Assembly (NCBI RefSeq): GCF_002843175.1
Contig: NZ_PJEO01000026.1
Span: forward strand, 1-35,717
Reading direction: 5' to 3'
From: Confluentibacter flavum
GTDB taxonomy: Bacteria; Bacteroidota; Bacteroidia; Flavobacteriales; Flavobacteriaceae
Length of the DNA stretch: 35,717 nt
The notes under the pieces are model-generated. The model was not told where the DNA came from. It searched no databases and was given only the letters and a program-made list of their open reading frames with translations. Position 1 is the stretch's first letter. Each line of letters starts with the position of its first letter. The position numbers and the translations under genes were made by a program. Positions 1 to 12,483 of this stretch are shown here, one piece after another.

Positions 1-1194
1 GTCCTTGAGCCCATCATTGTCAAAGTCGGCGATCAGCGGCGCCCAGCTCCAATCGGTCTTGGATATGCCTGAAAACTGTGCCACATCGCTAAAGTAACCA
101 TTGCCGTTGTTCAGGTTAAGGATATTGGACATATAAGCATAGTGGAATCCTGAGCGAGCTGTTTTCCAAAAACCATTCGTATTCATCGTAGCCATATTTT
201 CCTTACCTCTGCGGTGATCTTCAGCGGACATATCTACAACAAATAAATCAGGCAAAAGATCGTTGTTGACATCGGCATAATCCGAGCCCATGCTGCTATA
301 TGACGTATGTTTTAGTCTTGTATTTACTTGATTTGTGAAGGTGCCGTTCTTGTTGTTGATATATAGCTTATCAGGGGTAATAAAATCGTTGGCAACGAAC
401 ACGTCCAGCCAACCGTCATTGTTGTAATCACCAATGGAGGCGCTTAGACTAAACTCCTTGTTGATGATACCGCTTTCCAAGGTAACATCGGTGAACTGCG
501 TACCATCGTTCCTATATAGATGATCAGAGGTTTGAGGGAAAAAGTCCTTATCTTTTAAAATATTATCAAGATCGATAGAATTAAAGAAATCGTCCCGATG
601 ATTAACAAGGAACATGTCCAGATCGCCATCCCTGTCATAGTCAAAAAAATAGGATTGGACTGAAAAGCCATCATCGTCCAGGCCCCATTTTTGCGCCTCT
701 TCCTTAAATGTACCATCCTTTTGGTTAATGAACAGTTTATTTTTTCGCAGACTTGTCTCACTTCGGGAGGCTGATTTACATACATAGATATCCATCCATC
801 CATCGTTGTTGATGTCGATCATATTCACGCCAGTGGTCCAGCCCCCAATGTCCGCAACGCCTGCCCTGTCGGTAACATCCTCAAACTCAAAATCCCCTTT
901 GTTAAGGTACAGTTTATTGGACTGCTGGTTGGATGTCAGGTAGATGTCCTGGAGCCCATCGTTATTGACATCAGCTATGGCAACACCACCACCATTGTAT
1001 ACATAAGGGTAATTCAAAGCATTAAAATCTGCGGTCTCTTCTACGGTATTGTTGAAATGGATGTTCGTCCGTTCATTGTCCAACAAGGTGAAAAGCGTCT
1101 TGGCAGTCGTCTCTTTCTCTTTGACTTTATCCTCCATACATGAAAATGATAGGATCAATAGAAAAGCGAGAATCTGTATTTTTGATATATGCAT
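1..1194 (-). CDS. FG-GAP/VCBS-repeat lipoprotein (CRTAC1-like), C-terminal part cut by window edge
   Basis: I translated this by hand: the reading frame is open from the ATG at 1194 to the left edge (398 codons, no stop), so only the N-terminal part is present. It begins with a lipoprotein signal peptide, a hydrophobic stretch ending in LSFSC with the lipid-anchor cysteine at residue 19, followed by charged residues (MEDKVKEKE). The rest is a series of FG-GAP/VCBS propeller blades, seen as repeated DxNNDGxxD calcium-binding-type loops such as DVNNDGLQDIYL, DINNDGWMDIYV, DYDRDGDLDMFL, DYNNDGWLDVFV and DFDNDGLKD. Proteins of this type in flavobacteria usually continue for several hundred residues more, often to an ASPIC/UnbV domain, and are often found near SusC/SusD loci. 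The specific ligand is unknown. Base composition looks richer in G+C than the neighbouring genes. Confidence 0.88.
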   Translation of the reverse strand, partial: MHISKIQILAFLLILSFSCMEDKVKEKETTAKTLFTLLDNERTNIHFNNTVEETADFNALNYPYVYNGGGVAIADVNNDGLQDIYLTSNQQSNKLYLNKGDFEFEDVTDRAGVADIGGWTTGVNMIDINNDGWMDIYVCKSASRSETSLRKNKLFINQKDGTFKEEAQKWGLDDDGFSVQSYFFDYDRDGDLDMFLVNHRDDFFNSIDLDNILKDKDFFPQTSDHLYRNDGTQFTDVTLESGIINKEFSLSASIGDYNNDGWLDVFVANDFITPDKLYINNKNGTFTNQVNTRLKHTSYSSMGSDYADVNNDLLPDLFVVDMSAEDHRRGKENMATMNTNGFWKTARSGFHYAYMSNILNLNNGNGYFSDVAQFSGISKTDWSWAPLIADFDNDGLKD

Positions 1195-1257
1195 AATAGT
1201 TTAGTTCAACACAACCGTCTGATTGATATCTTATTAATAGTTGGTTTGGTTGGTCTT

Positions 1258-1288
1258 CAAATGTAGAAAAATGGAATGGTTACACAAA
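1258..1288 (-). promoter_or_regulatory. Bacteroidota-type promoter for the FG-GAP lipoprotein gene
   Basis: On the minus strand a TTTG (1288-1285) is followed by 19 nt and then TACATTTG (1265-1258). This matches the Bacteroidota consensus of a -33 TTTG and a -7 TAnnTTTG exactly. Transcription would start near 1251, giving a leader of about 55-60 nt before the ATG at 1194. Spacing and motif are identical to those of the predicted rpsL promoter. Confidence 0.65.
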
Positions 1289-1434
1289 AGATTTTATAAA
1301 ACTTAATTTCGCTAATGAAATTAATAGTCCCTACTAAAAGTTACCATATTATTCTAAAAATACTAACTTTTAAAACTGAAAAGGGATTGAATAATTGATA
1401 AAAATAACCGAACTTCGTTTTTCTTAAAATTTAA

Positions 1435-4578
<3,144 letters not shown>

Positions 4579-4735
4579 ATAATGATAAATTATTAGAAGG
4601 AAAATATTGAAATTCGTTTAATGTCTGATATAATTAAATTGCATGTTGAATAAATATTTTCGACAAGTTTTATATCGAATTTAAAAGAAAACCTCAAGCT
4701 AACAGCGGTTTATATAAATTGTTAAACTTGGGCAT

Positions 4736-4770
4736 CTCCTCGATTCCTTAGCGGAATCATATAGGAGTTT
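4736..4770 (+). terminator. Possible terminator downstream of the beta-galactosidase gene
   Basis: An imperfect hairpin: outer arms CTCCT (4736-4740) and AGGAG (4763-4767), inner arms GATTCC (4742-4747) and GGAATC (4753-4758) around a TTAGC loop, then TTTTG. It lies about 160 bp after the stop codon. The T run is short and the internal loop is asymmetric. The rest of 4579-4841 shows no gene; GGAATCAT recurs at 4778-4785. Confidence 0.35.
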
Positions 4771-4841
4771 TGTCCTTGGAATCATCCGTAATAAATCATC
4801 ACAACTGCTGAAAACCACCACATATTAAACAAATTACAAAA

Positions 4842-5756
4842 TCAGTCCCTAACCAAAGGCATCGTAGTACACCTTAGCAAGCCGCCTTGTTTACCAATTT
4901 CAGCATAAGGCACTTCTTCAACAATAAAGCCTTGTTTACGTAACCAATTATTTAATCTGGCAAAGTTTTTTTCAGAAATAATAACCTCTTCAGAAATAGA
5001 AAAAATATTGCTGTTCATGTTATACATTTCGTCTTTAGTAATTTCAAATATGTTTTCTTTTCCAAAAAAATCAACCAACCATTGGTATTCGCGTTCTATT
5101 AAAAATCCGTTTTTATAAATAATGGCTTTTCCCTTTCCAATGGGTTGAAAGCAGCAATCTAAATGCAAGGCGTTTTTTTTAGGATTTGTATTCGATTTTT
5201 GCAGCTCGAAAGCCTTTACCGTTTTTTCTGGAAATAATTCTTGTATGGCAATCACGGCATCCATATTAGTTCTTGCCGTAATGTAATCGGCATAGTCTTC
5301 TCCCGAATACGTCCCCATAAAAATATAATCGTCCCAAAGTATGACATCACCGCCTTCTACATGACATTCTTTTGGCAGAACAATTCTGTTCCGTCTATCT
5401 ACTTGATTCCAAACATAGCGTATGGCTTCAATTTCGCGTCCTCTATCAGGCAAAATATTGGCCCTTATTATTTTATTTTCAATAACAAAAGCGATGTCTC
5501 GCGAAAATATTTGGTTACAGTCTTTAATTATATTGGGCCTATAAACCTGTACACCATATTTCTTTAAAACAGTTTCAACGGCATCCATTTCAAGAATCAT
5601 GTCTTCTTCTTTTGGATAGTTTCCAGCCAGAACACTTTCAATACTTTTAGGGTCGTAACAATCCTCAACTTGTGGCACTGGGCCATTGCTTTTAGCAGTT
5701 CCCAAAATGACCGCTCGCAATCTTGACGTTTCGTTATTTATGTTAAGTTCTAGCAT
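4842..5756 (-). CDS. Amidinotransferase/arginine deiminase-fold hydrolase (dimethylarginine dimethylaminohydrolase-like)
   Basis: A 304-residue protein of the guanidino-group-modifying superfamily (deiminases, DDAH, amidinotransferases). The catalytic set is visible: SRD near residue 86, HVEGGD (H132, E134), LHLDCC (H198) and the nucleophilic cysteine C296 in LLRCTTMP close to the C-terminus. These enzymes attack the guanidinium carbon of arginine derivatives, giving citrulline plus ammonia or an amine. I chose the ATG at 5756 (MLELNINNETSRLRAVILG); the frame is open 8 codons further up (5780), but that stretch overlaps the T-run of the gltA terminator. It follows gltA after 66 bp and is convergent with the beta-galactosidase gene. 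Which guanidino substrate it uses is not decidable from sequence. Confidence 0.85.
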   Translation of the reverse strand: MLELNINNETSRLRAVILGTAKSNGPVPQVEDCYDPKSIESVLAGNYPKEEDMILEMDAVETVLKKYGVQVYRPNIIKDCNQIFSRDIAFVIENKIIRANILPDRGREIEAIRYVWNQVDRRNRIVLPKECHVEGGDVILWDDYIFMGTYSGEDYADYITARTNMDAVIAIQELFPEKTVKAFELQKSNTNPKKNALHLDCCFQPIGKGKAIIYKNGFLIEREYQWLVDFFGKENIFEITKDEMYNMNSNIFSISEEVIISEKNFARLNNWLRKQGFIVEEVPYAEIGKQGGLLRCTTMPLVRD

Positions 5757-5766
5757 GATGTAAATA

Positions 5767-5798
5767 TAAAAAAGCTCCACAAGTAAACTTATGAAGCT
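5767..5798 (-). terminator. Intrinsic terminator after gltA
   Basis: On the minus strand a 12-bp stem, with two G-U wobbles in RNA, is formed by 5798-5787 and 5784-5773 and is followed by six T residues (5773-5768). It lies between the gltA stop and the start of the deiminase gene, so it should end most gltA transcripts and leave the next gene dependent on read-through or its own start. Confidence 0.65.
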
Positions 5799-5822
5799 CT
5801 GATAATTTATTTTAATGATGTG

Positions 5823-7109
5823 TTATCTATTTTCTAATGGAACAAATGATCTCAGTTTTGCTCCAGTATATACTTGTCTTGGTCTACCAATGGGCTCTTT
5901 ATTTAAACGCATTTCGCGCCATTGAGCTATCCAGCCCGGTAAACGTCCTAAAGCAAACATAACCGTAAACATATCGGTTGGAATGCCCATACCTCTGTAA
6001 ATGATTCCTGAATAGAAATCTACGTTAGGATATAATTTTCTATCAACAAAATATGGATCTTCTAAAGCTTCTTTCTCAAGGCCTTTCGCGATGTCTAAAA
6101 TAGGATCTTCAATTCCTAGGTTACCTAATACTTCATCAGCTGCTTTTTTAATGATTTTAGCTCGAGGATCGAAATTTTTATATACACGATGACCAAAACC
6201 CATTAATCTAAACGGATCTTCTTTATCTTTTGCTTTAGTCATATATTTTTTAGTATCGCCACCATCCTCTTTAATAGCCTCCAGCATTTCCAATACCGCT
6301 TGGTTGGCACCACCATGAAGTGGTCCCCAAAGTGCAGAGATTCCTGCTGATAGTGATGCAAATAACCCTGCATGTGAAGAACCAACGATTCTAACTGTTG
6401 ATGTAGAACAGTTTTGCTCATGGTCTGCATGTAAAATTAAAAGCTTATCTAAAGCGTCTACTAAAATTCTATTTTGAATATAGTTACCATTAGGCTGTCT
6501 GAACATCATTTTTAAGATATTTTCAACATAGCCCAAGGAATCATCACCGTAATCTAATGGTAATCCAAGTTTTTTTCGATAAGTCCAAGCTACTAACACA
6601 GGAAATTTACCCATGATTTTAACTATAGCCCTATACATATCAGCCTCGGAATTCACATTAACTGAGGTTGGATTAAATGCTGTTAAGGCACTGGTCAATG
6701 AAGATATGACTCCCATAGGATGAGCCGTTTTGGGAAAAGCGTCCACTATTTTTTTAACATCTTCATCTACAACAGCTTGAGCCTTAATATCATTATGAAA
6801 TTTATCATTTTGCTCCTTTGTAGGCAGTTCTCCAAAAATCAAAAGATAGGCAACTTCTAAAAAGTCGGCTTTCTCAGCCAATTCTTCTATGGAATAGCCT
6901 CTGTATCTTAAAATCCCTTTTTCTCCGTCTAAAAAAGTAATGCTGCTTTCGCAAGAACCAGTATTTTTAAACCCTGGATCTATAGTAATCACACCTTCTG
7001 ATTCGCTTCTGAAATTAGAAATATCTATCGCTAATTCATTTTCTGTTCCCTCTATTACTGGGAGGTCTATTTTCTTTCCGTTAACTTCAATGCTAGCAGT
7101 ATGTGCCAT
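5823..7109 (-). CDS. gltA: Citrate synthase (hexameric type II)
   Basis: A 428-residue citrate synthase, the length of the Gram-negative type II enzymes. It condenses acetyl-CoA with oxaloacetate to open the TCA cycle in the cytoplasm. The three catalytic residues are in place: H265 in WGPLHGGANQ, H307 in GFGHRVYKNFDPRA and D364 in VDFYSGIIYRGMGIP, equivalent to H264, H305 and D362 of the E. coli enzyme. The N-terminal beta domain typical of type II enzymes is present (residues 1-50). The gene sits between eno and the deiminase, all on the minus strand. Terminator-type hairpins separate it from both neighbours, so it is probably transcribed alone. A near-match to a -7 box lies upstream, but I could not find a convincing promoter. 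Confidence 0.97.
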   Translation of the reverse strand: MAHTASIEVNGKKIDLPVIEGTENELAIDISNFRSESEGVITIDPGFKNTGSCESSITFLDGEKGILRYRGYSIEELAEKADFLEVAYLLIFGELPTKEQNDKFHNDIKAQAVVDEDVKKIVDAFPKTAHPMGVISSLTSALTAFNPTSVNVNSEADMYRAIVKIMGKFPVLVAWTYRKKLGLPLDYGDDSLGYVENILKMMFRQPNGNYIQNRILVDALDKLLILHADHEQNCSTSTVRIVGSSHAGLFASLSAGISALWGPLHGGANQAVLEMLEAIKEDGGDTKKYMTKAKDKEDPFRLMGFGHRVYKNFDPRAKIIKKAADEVLGNLGIEDPILDIAKGLEKEALEDPYFVDRKLYPNVDFYSGIIYRGMGIPTDMFTVMFALGRLPGWIAQWREMRLNKEPIGRPRQVYTGAKLRSFVPLENR

Positions 7110-7228
7110 GTTATATTGTGAATGTTTAATAATTAATTTTGATTTGCTAATTTACAAAATATCTCAGGATTAATAAAGCTTATCTGCGTGAGGATTTATC
7201 AATTATTATATTATTATTAATGACGAAT

Positions 7229-7264
7229 AAAAAAAGGCGATTATTAAAAATTAATCGCCTTTTT
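7229..7264 (-). terminator. Intrinsic terminator after eno
   Basis: A perfect 13-bp stem: AAAAAGGCGATTA at 7231-7243 pairs with TAATCGCCTTTTT at 7252-7264 around an 8-nt loop. Read on the minus strand it ends in seven T residues (7235-7229). It lies 21 bp after the eno stop codon. It has runs on both sides, but only the minus-strand gene needs it. Confidence 0.85.
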
Positions 7265-7285
7265 CATAATATTCTATACGTATTA

Positions 7286-8584
<1,299 letters not shown>

Positions 8585-8608
8585 TTATTTTTAAACTTTT
8601 TAATATGT

Positions 8609-8634
8609 CAAATTTACGGTTAAATCCCCTCAAA
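8609..8634 (-). promoter_or_regulatory. Candidate eno promoter
   Basis: On the minus strand TAAATTTG (8616-8609) fits the -7 consensus TAnnTTTG, 31 bp upstream of the eno ATG. A TTTG lies at 8634-8631, only 14 nt upstream of it, shorter than the usual 17-23 nt. The -7 box is therefore believable and the -33 box doubtful. Confidence 0.4.
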
Positions 8635-8721
8635 TTAATGATGTTTTCAAAGAATTTATTAAAAATATGCCTACAACGTTTTAGTAACTCTAATCCTGTT
8701 AGTAAACATCTTTTAAGAGAT

Positions 8722-9825
8722 TTATTTTTTAATATTTTCTATGAATTGATCGAACAAATAAGATGCATCATGTGGTCCGGGACTAGCTTCTGGATGGTAC
8801 TGCACCGAAAAGCAATTTTTAGATTTCATGGCTAAGCCAGCAACAGTATGGTCATTTAAATGCACGTGGGTTACTTCTAAATCAGGATGGGCTTCCGCCT
8901 CTTCTCTATTAACAGCAAAACCATGGTTTTGGGACGTTATTTCACCTTTACCAGTCCTTAGGTTTTTAACTGGATGATTAATGCCTCTATGCCCATGATG
9001 CATTTTATAGGTAGACACCCCATTCGCCAAGGCTATAATTTGGTGGCCTAAGCATATGCCAAACAAAGGTAAGTCGCGCTTTATTATTTCTTTGGCTAAG
9101 TTTTGAGCATCTACTAAAGGCTCTGGATCTCCAGGACCGTTAGATAAAAAATAACCATCTGGTTTAAATGCTTCTAAATCTTCAAACTTCGCATTGTATG
9201 GAAACACTTTTATATAAGCATCTCTTTTCGCAATGTTACGAAGTATGTTTTTCTTAATACCAATATCTAATGCTGCTACTTTATAGGTTGCATTTTCATT
9301 ACCAAAATAATAAGGTTCTTTGGTTGATACTTTTGAAGCCAACTCTAAACCATTCATATCAGGAACGTCTGCTAATTGCTTTTTTAACCCTTCAATATTA
9401 TCAACTTCGGTAGAAATAACAGCATTCATCGCGCCATTATCCCTAATATAACTCACCAGCGCTCTGGTATCTACATCAGATATCGCTAATAGGTTATTTT
9501 TATCTAAAAATGATTCTAATGAACCATCGGAATCTATGCGGGAATATTCGTAACTAAAATTTTTGCAAATTAGTCCCGCTATTTTGATAGAATCAGATTC
9601 AACTTCTTCATCATTTACACCATAATTTCCAATATGTGCATTGGTAGTAACCATTAATTGACCATAATATGATGGGTCGGTAAAAATCTCTTGGTACCCA
9701 GTCATGCCCGTATTAAAACACACTTCTCCAAATGCGGATCCTTGTTTATTTCCAACTGCTTTACCGTAAAAAATAGTACCATCTGCGAGAAGAATGATGG
9801 CTTTTTGTCGTTTTTGATATTTCAT
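8722..9825 (-). CDS. carA: Carbamoyl-phosphate synthetase small (glutaminase) subunit
   Basis: A 367-residue CarA. It hydrolyses glutamine and channels ammonia to the large subunit CarB for carbamoyl phosphate, the precursor of arginine and pyrimidines. The N-terminal CPSase domain starts at KAIILADGTIFYGKAVG and contains the typical FNTGMTGYQEIFTDPSY. The C-terminal class I glutamine amidotransferase domain carries the catalytic cysteine C258 in FGICLGHQI and the histidine H344 and glutamate E346 in VQYHPEASPGPHD. Unlike many bacteria, carB is not next to it; the neighbours are rplQ and eno. A 12-bp palindrome lies 25 bp upstream of the start. Confidence 0.97.
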   Translation of the reverse strand: MKYQKRQKAIILLADGTIFYGKAVGNKQGSAFGEVCFNTGMTGYQEIFTDPSYYGQLMVTTNAHIGNYGVNDEEVESDSIKIAGLICKNFSYEYSRIDSDGSLESFLDKNNLLAISDVDTRALVSYIRDNGAMNAVISTEVDNIEGLKKQLADVPDMNGLELASKVSTKEPYYFGNENATYKVAALDIGIKKNILRNIAKRDAYIKVFPYNAKFEDLEAFKPDGYFLSNGPGDPEPLVDAQNLAKEIIKRDLPLFGICLGHQIIALANGVSTYKMHHGHRGINHPVKNLRTGKGEITSQNHGFAVNREEAEAHPDLEVTHVHLNDHTVAGLAMKSKNCFSVQYHPEASPGPHDASYLFDQFIENIKK

Positions 9826-9849
9826 GTGTTAGCTTATAGTTTTTAAATT

Positions 9850-9861
9850 GTCACATGTGAC
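9850..9861. promoter_or_regulatory. 12-bp palindrome upstream of carA, possible operator
   Basis: GTCACATGTGAC is a perfect dyad ending 25 bp before the carA start codon. Its position in the leader or promoter region and its symmetry suggest a binding site for a dimeric regulator. No regulator is assigned and a chance origin is possible. Confidence 0.3.
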
Positions 9862-9943
9862 CTTCATATAATAGTTGTTTTTTTAATATTATACGAGTTA
9901 TGGAAGGTTTCATTCCTAAAAAAGTTTTACAAAATTGCATAAA

Positions 9944-9976
9944 AAAAAGGATAAACTAAAATAGTTTATCCTTTAT
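9944..9976 (-). terminator. Terminator of the alpha operon after rplQ
   Basis: A perfect 13-bp stem, AAAGGATAAACTA (9946-9958) and TAGTTTATCCTTT (9962-9974), with a 3-nt loop. On the minus strand the stem runs into a T-run (complement of 9948-9941). It lies 22 bp after the rplQ stop codon and marks the end of the ribosomal supercluster. Confidence 0.85.
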
Positions 9977-9996
9977 ATTTTAAATGTTTTTAACAT

Positions 9997-10473
9997 TTAT
10001 TCCTCTTCTTCTTTTGATGCTTTAGTATCAACAACTGGTGCAGCAGCAGGTTTAGAACCACCTCTTCTACTTCTTCTAGTTGTTTTCTTTTCTGGTTTAC
10101 CTGCGTTGTAGATTTCATTGTAATCTACAAGCTCAATCATAGCCATATCAGCATTATCACCTAAACGATTACCAAGTTTAATGATTCTTGTATAACCTCC
10201 TGGTCTATCACCAACTTTAGCAGCAACATCTCTAAATAATTCTGCTACAGCTTCTTTTTGTCTTAATCTGCTAAAAACAATACGTCTGTTGTGCGTAGTA
10301 TCTTCTTTAGATTTAGTAATCATTGGCTCCACAAATAGCTTTAAAGCTTTTGCTTTTGCAACCGTTGTGTTAATACGCTTGTGCTCTATTAAAGAACAAG
10401 CCATATTTGCCAACATTGATTTTCTGTGAGCAGTTTGTCTGCCTAAGTGGTTTATTTTTTTTCCGTGTCTCAT
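9997..10473 (-). CDS. rplQ: 50S ribosomal protein L17
   Basis: A 158-residue L17. The core ([21 protein letters not shown] to about residue 118) is the standard L17 fold, which lies at the exit side of the large subunit. After it comes a lineage-type tail of about 40 residues that is first basic ([11 protein letters not shown]), then Ala/Pro rich, and ends in a run of four glutamates. E. coli L17 has 127 residues, so the extra length is mostly this tail. It is the last gene of the alpha operon, 134 bp after rpoA and followed by a strong terminator. Confidence 0.96.
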   Translation of the reverse strand: MRHGKKINHLGRQTAHRKSMLANMACSLIEHKRINTTVAKAKALKLFVEPMITKSKEDTTHNRRIVFSRLRQKEAVAELFRDVAAKVGDRPGGYTRIIKLGNRLGDNADMAMIELVDYNEIYNAGKPEKKTTRRSRRGGSKPAAAPVVDTKASKEEEE

Positions 10474-10549
10474 GACCTTTTTGTTGTCATCATCTTGCTT
10501 CTATACCTATGTTTAAGGGAGCAAACTATGATGGGTTAAATTTATTTAT

Positions 10550-10605
10550 GATTTACGATTTACGATATTTAAAATTCTAAAATTGAAATTCGTAAATCTA
10601 AAATC
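10550..10605. repeat. Eight in-phase degenerate heptads (inward-facing) between rpoA and rplQ
   Basis: Read on the minus strand from 10605 the DNA divides into 7-nt units without gaps: GATTTTA, GATTTAC, GAATTTC, AATTTTA, GAATTTT, then AAATATC, GTAAATC, GTAAATC. The first five share GAWTTTN; the last two are its reverse complement, so the array is inverted about its middle. The outer parts form a perfect 9-bp inverted repeat (10557-10565 with 10590-10598). It begins just after the rpoA stop codon. Confidence 0.6.
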
Positions 10606-10607
10606 CT

Positions 10608-11600
10608 CTAGTCTTTATCTAATTTGTATTTACTTAAATCCATTCCGAAGTTCAAACCTTTAATATGTACAAGCTCTTCAAGCTCTGTTAAAGATTTTTT
10701 ACCAAAATTTCTAAACTTCATTAAGTCGTTTTTATTGAAAGATACTAAATCTCCCAAAGTATCAACTTCTGCCGCTTTTAAACAGTTAAGTGCACGCACG
10801 GACAAGTCCATATCGATTAGCTTAGTTTTAAGCAACTGTCTCATGTGAAGTGATTCTTCATCATAAGTTTCAGTTTGTGCAATTTCATCAGCTTCTAATG
10901 TAATACGCTCATCGGAGAATAACATGAAGTGGTGAATTAATGTTTTAGCAGCTTCTGTTAAAGCATCTTGAGGTGTTATAGAACCATCTGTAATGATTTC
11001 AAAAACTAATTTTTCATAATCGGTTTTTTGTTCAACACGATAGTTTTCAATACTATACTTTACATTTTTTATTGGTGTGTAGATTGAATCCGTAAAGATA
11101 GTACCAATTGGTGCAGCAGCTTTTTTATTTTCTTCCGCGGGTACATAACCTCTACCTTTTTCAATAGTGATTTCCATGTTATAGTTCACTTTAGGATCTA
11201 AATTACAGATTACTAATTCTGTATTTAATACTTGGAATCCTGAAATAAATTTTTGGAAATCTCCAGCTAATATTTGTTCTTGACCAGAAATTGATATAGA
11301 AATAGATTCGTTATCAATATCTTCAATCTGTCTTTTAAAACGAACTTGTTTTAGGTTTAATATGATTTCTGTAACATCTTCAACCACACCTGAAATTGCT
11401 GAAAATTCATGATCTACACCTTCAATTCTAACTGATGTGATAGCGAATCCTTCTAAAGAAGAAAGCAAAACTCTTCTTAATGCGTTACCTACTGTTAATC
11501 CATATCCAGGTTCTAAAGGGCGAAATTCGAATTTGCCTTCAAAATCTGTGGAATCAATCATGATTACTTTATCGGGCTTTTGAAAATTAAATACTGCCAT
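10608..11600 (-). CDS. rpoA: DNA-directed RNA polymerase subunit alpha
   Basis: A 330-residue RNA polymerase alpha subunit. The N-terminal domain (about 1-230), which dimerises and scaffolds beta and beta', shows [23 protein letters not shown] and the conserved insert region. A linker of about 20 residues leads to the C-terminal domain (about 250-330), with [20 protein letters not shown] and [13 protein letters not shown], the part that contacts upstream DNA and activators. Length is normal (E. coli 329). It follows rpsD after 98 bp and is followed by the heptad-repeat gap before rplQ. Confidence 0.98.
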   Translation of the reverse strand: MAVFNFQKPDKVIMIDSTDFEGKFEFRPLEPGYGLTVGNALRRVLLSSLEGFAITSVRIEGVDHEFSAISGVVEDVTEIILNLKQVRFKRQIEDIDNESISISISGQEQILAGDFQKFISGFQVLNTELVICNLDPKVNYNMEITIEKGRGYVPAEENKKAAAPIGTIFTDSIYTPIKNVKYSIENYRVEQKTDYEKLVFEIITDGSITPQDALTEAAKTLIHHFMLFSDERITLEADEIAQTETYDEESLHMRQLLKTKLIDMDLSVRALNCLKAAEVDTLGDLVSFNKNDLMKFRNFGKKSLTELEELVHIKGLNFGMDLSKYKLDKD

Positions 11601-11698
11601 ACTTTTTTCTTCGTTTTGATTGTTATTTAATTGCGCGGATTATAAGTTTGAAGAAATACAAATAAACCCTTTGGCCAAATACCAATATTATTAATTTA

Positions 11699-12304
11699 TT
11701 ATTTAGAATATAATTCGACGATGAATTGTTCGTTTATGTTTTCTGGAATTTGAATTCTAGCAGGAACAGAAACATATGTTCCTTGCTTAGTTTCGTTATT
11801 CCAAGTGATCCATTCGTATACTTGACTTGAGTTTGATAAAGATTTATCAATCGCCTCAAGTGATTTTGATTTTTCTCTTACAGCAACAACATCTCCAGCC
11901 TGTAACTGATAAGAAGGTATATTTACCAATTCACCATTTACTGTAATGTGTCTGTGAGATACTAATTGTCTTGCACCACTTCTAGAAGGAGCTATTCCCA
12001 TTCTAAAAACTACGTTATCCAATCTAGATTCACAAAGTTGTAACAATACTTCACCTGTGATACCTTGAGCTGCTCTAGCTTTCTTAAACATATTTCTGAA
12101 TTGACGCTCTAATACACCATAGGTATATTTAGCTTTTTGCTTTTCTTGCAATTGAATTGCGTATTCAGATTTTTTTCCACGACGCTTGTTTGCACCGTGT
12201 TGACCTGGAGGATAATTTCTTTTTTCAAAAGATTTATCTTCTCCAAAAATAGCCTCACCAAATTTACGAGCTATTTTAGTTTTAGGACCAGTATATCTTG
12301 CCAT
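11699..12304 (-). CDS. rpsD: 30S ribosomal protein S4
   Basis: A 201-residue S4, a primary 16S rRNA binding protein. It has the N-terminal segment [17 protein letters not shown] with [17 protein letters not shown], and the S4 RNA-binding domain [35 protein letters not shown]. In E. coli S4 represses its own alpha operon by binding mRNA. Here the gene has an unusual 179-bp upstream gap with an inverted repeat and a predicted promoter, which would suit separate control of rpsD-rpoA-rplQ. Whether S4 acts there is inference. Confidence 0.98.
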   Translation of the reverse strand: MARYTGPKTKIARKFGEAIFGEDKSFEKRNYPPGQHGANKRRGKKSEYAIQLQEKQKAKYTYGVLERQFRNMFKKARAAQGITGEVLLQLCESRLDNVVFRMGIAPSRSGARQLVSHRHITVNGELVNIPSYQLQAGDVVAVREKSKSLEAIDKSLSNSSQVYEWITWNNETKQGTYVSVPARIQIPENINEQFIVELYSK

Positions 12305-12407
12305 TTTAAATTGTTTTTTTTAAGAGTGATTATGAATTAAGGTCTTAATCTTATCCTTCGATAATCGTTGATCTCTTGTTGATACTTGTTTTTATTTTTT
12401 CAGTTTG

Positions 12408-12434
12408 CAAATTTACACATAAAATTAATATCAA
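12408..12434 (-). promoter_or_regulatory. Predicted internal promoter for rpsD-rpoA-rplQ
   Basis: On the minus strand TAAATTTG (12415-12408) matches the -7 consensus TAnnTTTG. A TTG (12434-12432) sits 16 nt upstream, slightly closer than usual, inside one arm of the 17-bp inverted repeat. Transcription would start near 12401, giving a leader of about 95 nt before rpsD. Confidence 0.5.
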
Positions 12435-12462
12435 TTGCAGTAAAACAATTGATATTAATTTT
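12421..12462 (-). terminator. 17-bp perfect inverted repeat after rpsK, possible terminator/attenuator
   Basis: AAAATTAATATCAATTG (12421-12437) and CAATTGATATTAATTTT (12446-12462) are exact reverse complements with an 8-nt loop. It lies 22 bp after the rpsK stop codon. The stem is AT-rich and on the minus strand is followed only by a short ATTTTATG stretch, so termination would be partial. It overlaps the predicted rpsD promoter. Confidence 0.55.
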
Positions 12463-12483
12463 ATTTATTGTAATGAATATAAA

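Noticed and set aside
555-803. 82-codon open frame on the minus strand inside the FG-GAP gene
   Set aside because: It lies out of frame within the real coding sequence, which shows clear propeller repeats and a lipoprotein signal.
4579-4841. Possible tRNA or small RNA gene between the beta-galactosidase and deiminase genes
   Set aside because: The stretch has a short imperfect hairpin but no cloverleaf, no TTCGA-type arm and no CCA end.
7110-7228. Possible gltA promoter around 7160
   Set aside because: The best candidate (TATTTTG) lacks one base of the TAnnTTTG box and no TTG lies at proper distance.
9826-9945. Heptad-like AGCTTAT, AGTTTTT beside the carA start
   Set aside because: Only two units, too few to distinguish from chance in AT-rich DNA.
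11670-11679. Palindrome TTTGGCCAAA between rpsD and rpoA
   Set aside because: Only 10 bp, and no repeat or motif context; a chance dyad is likely.
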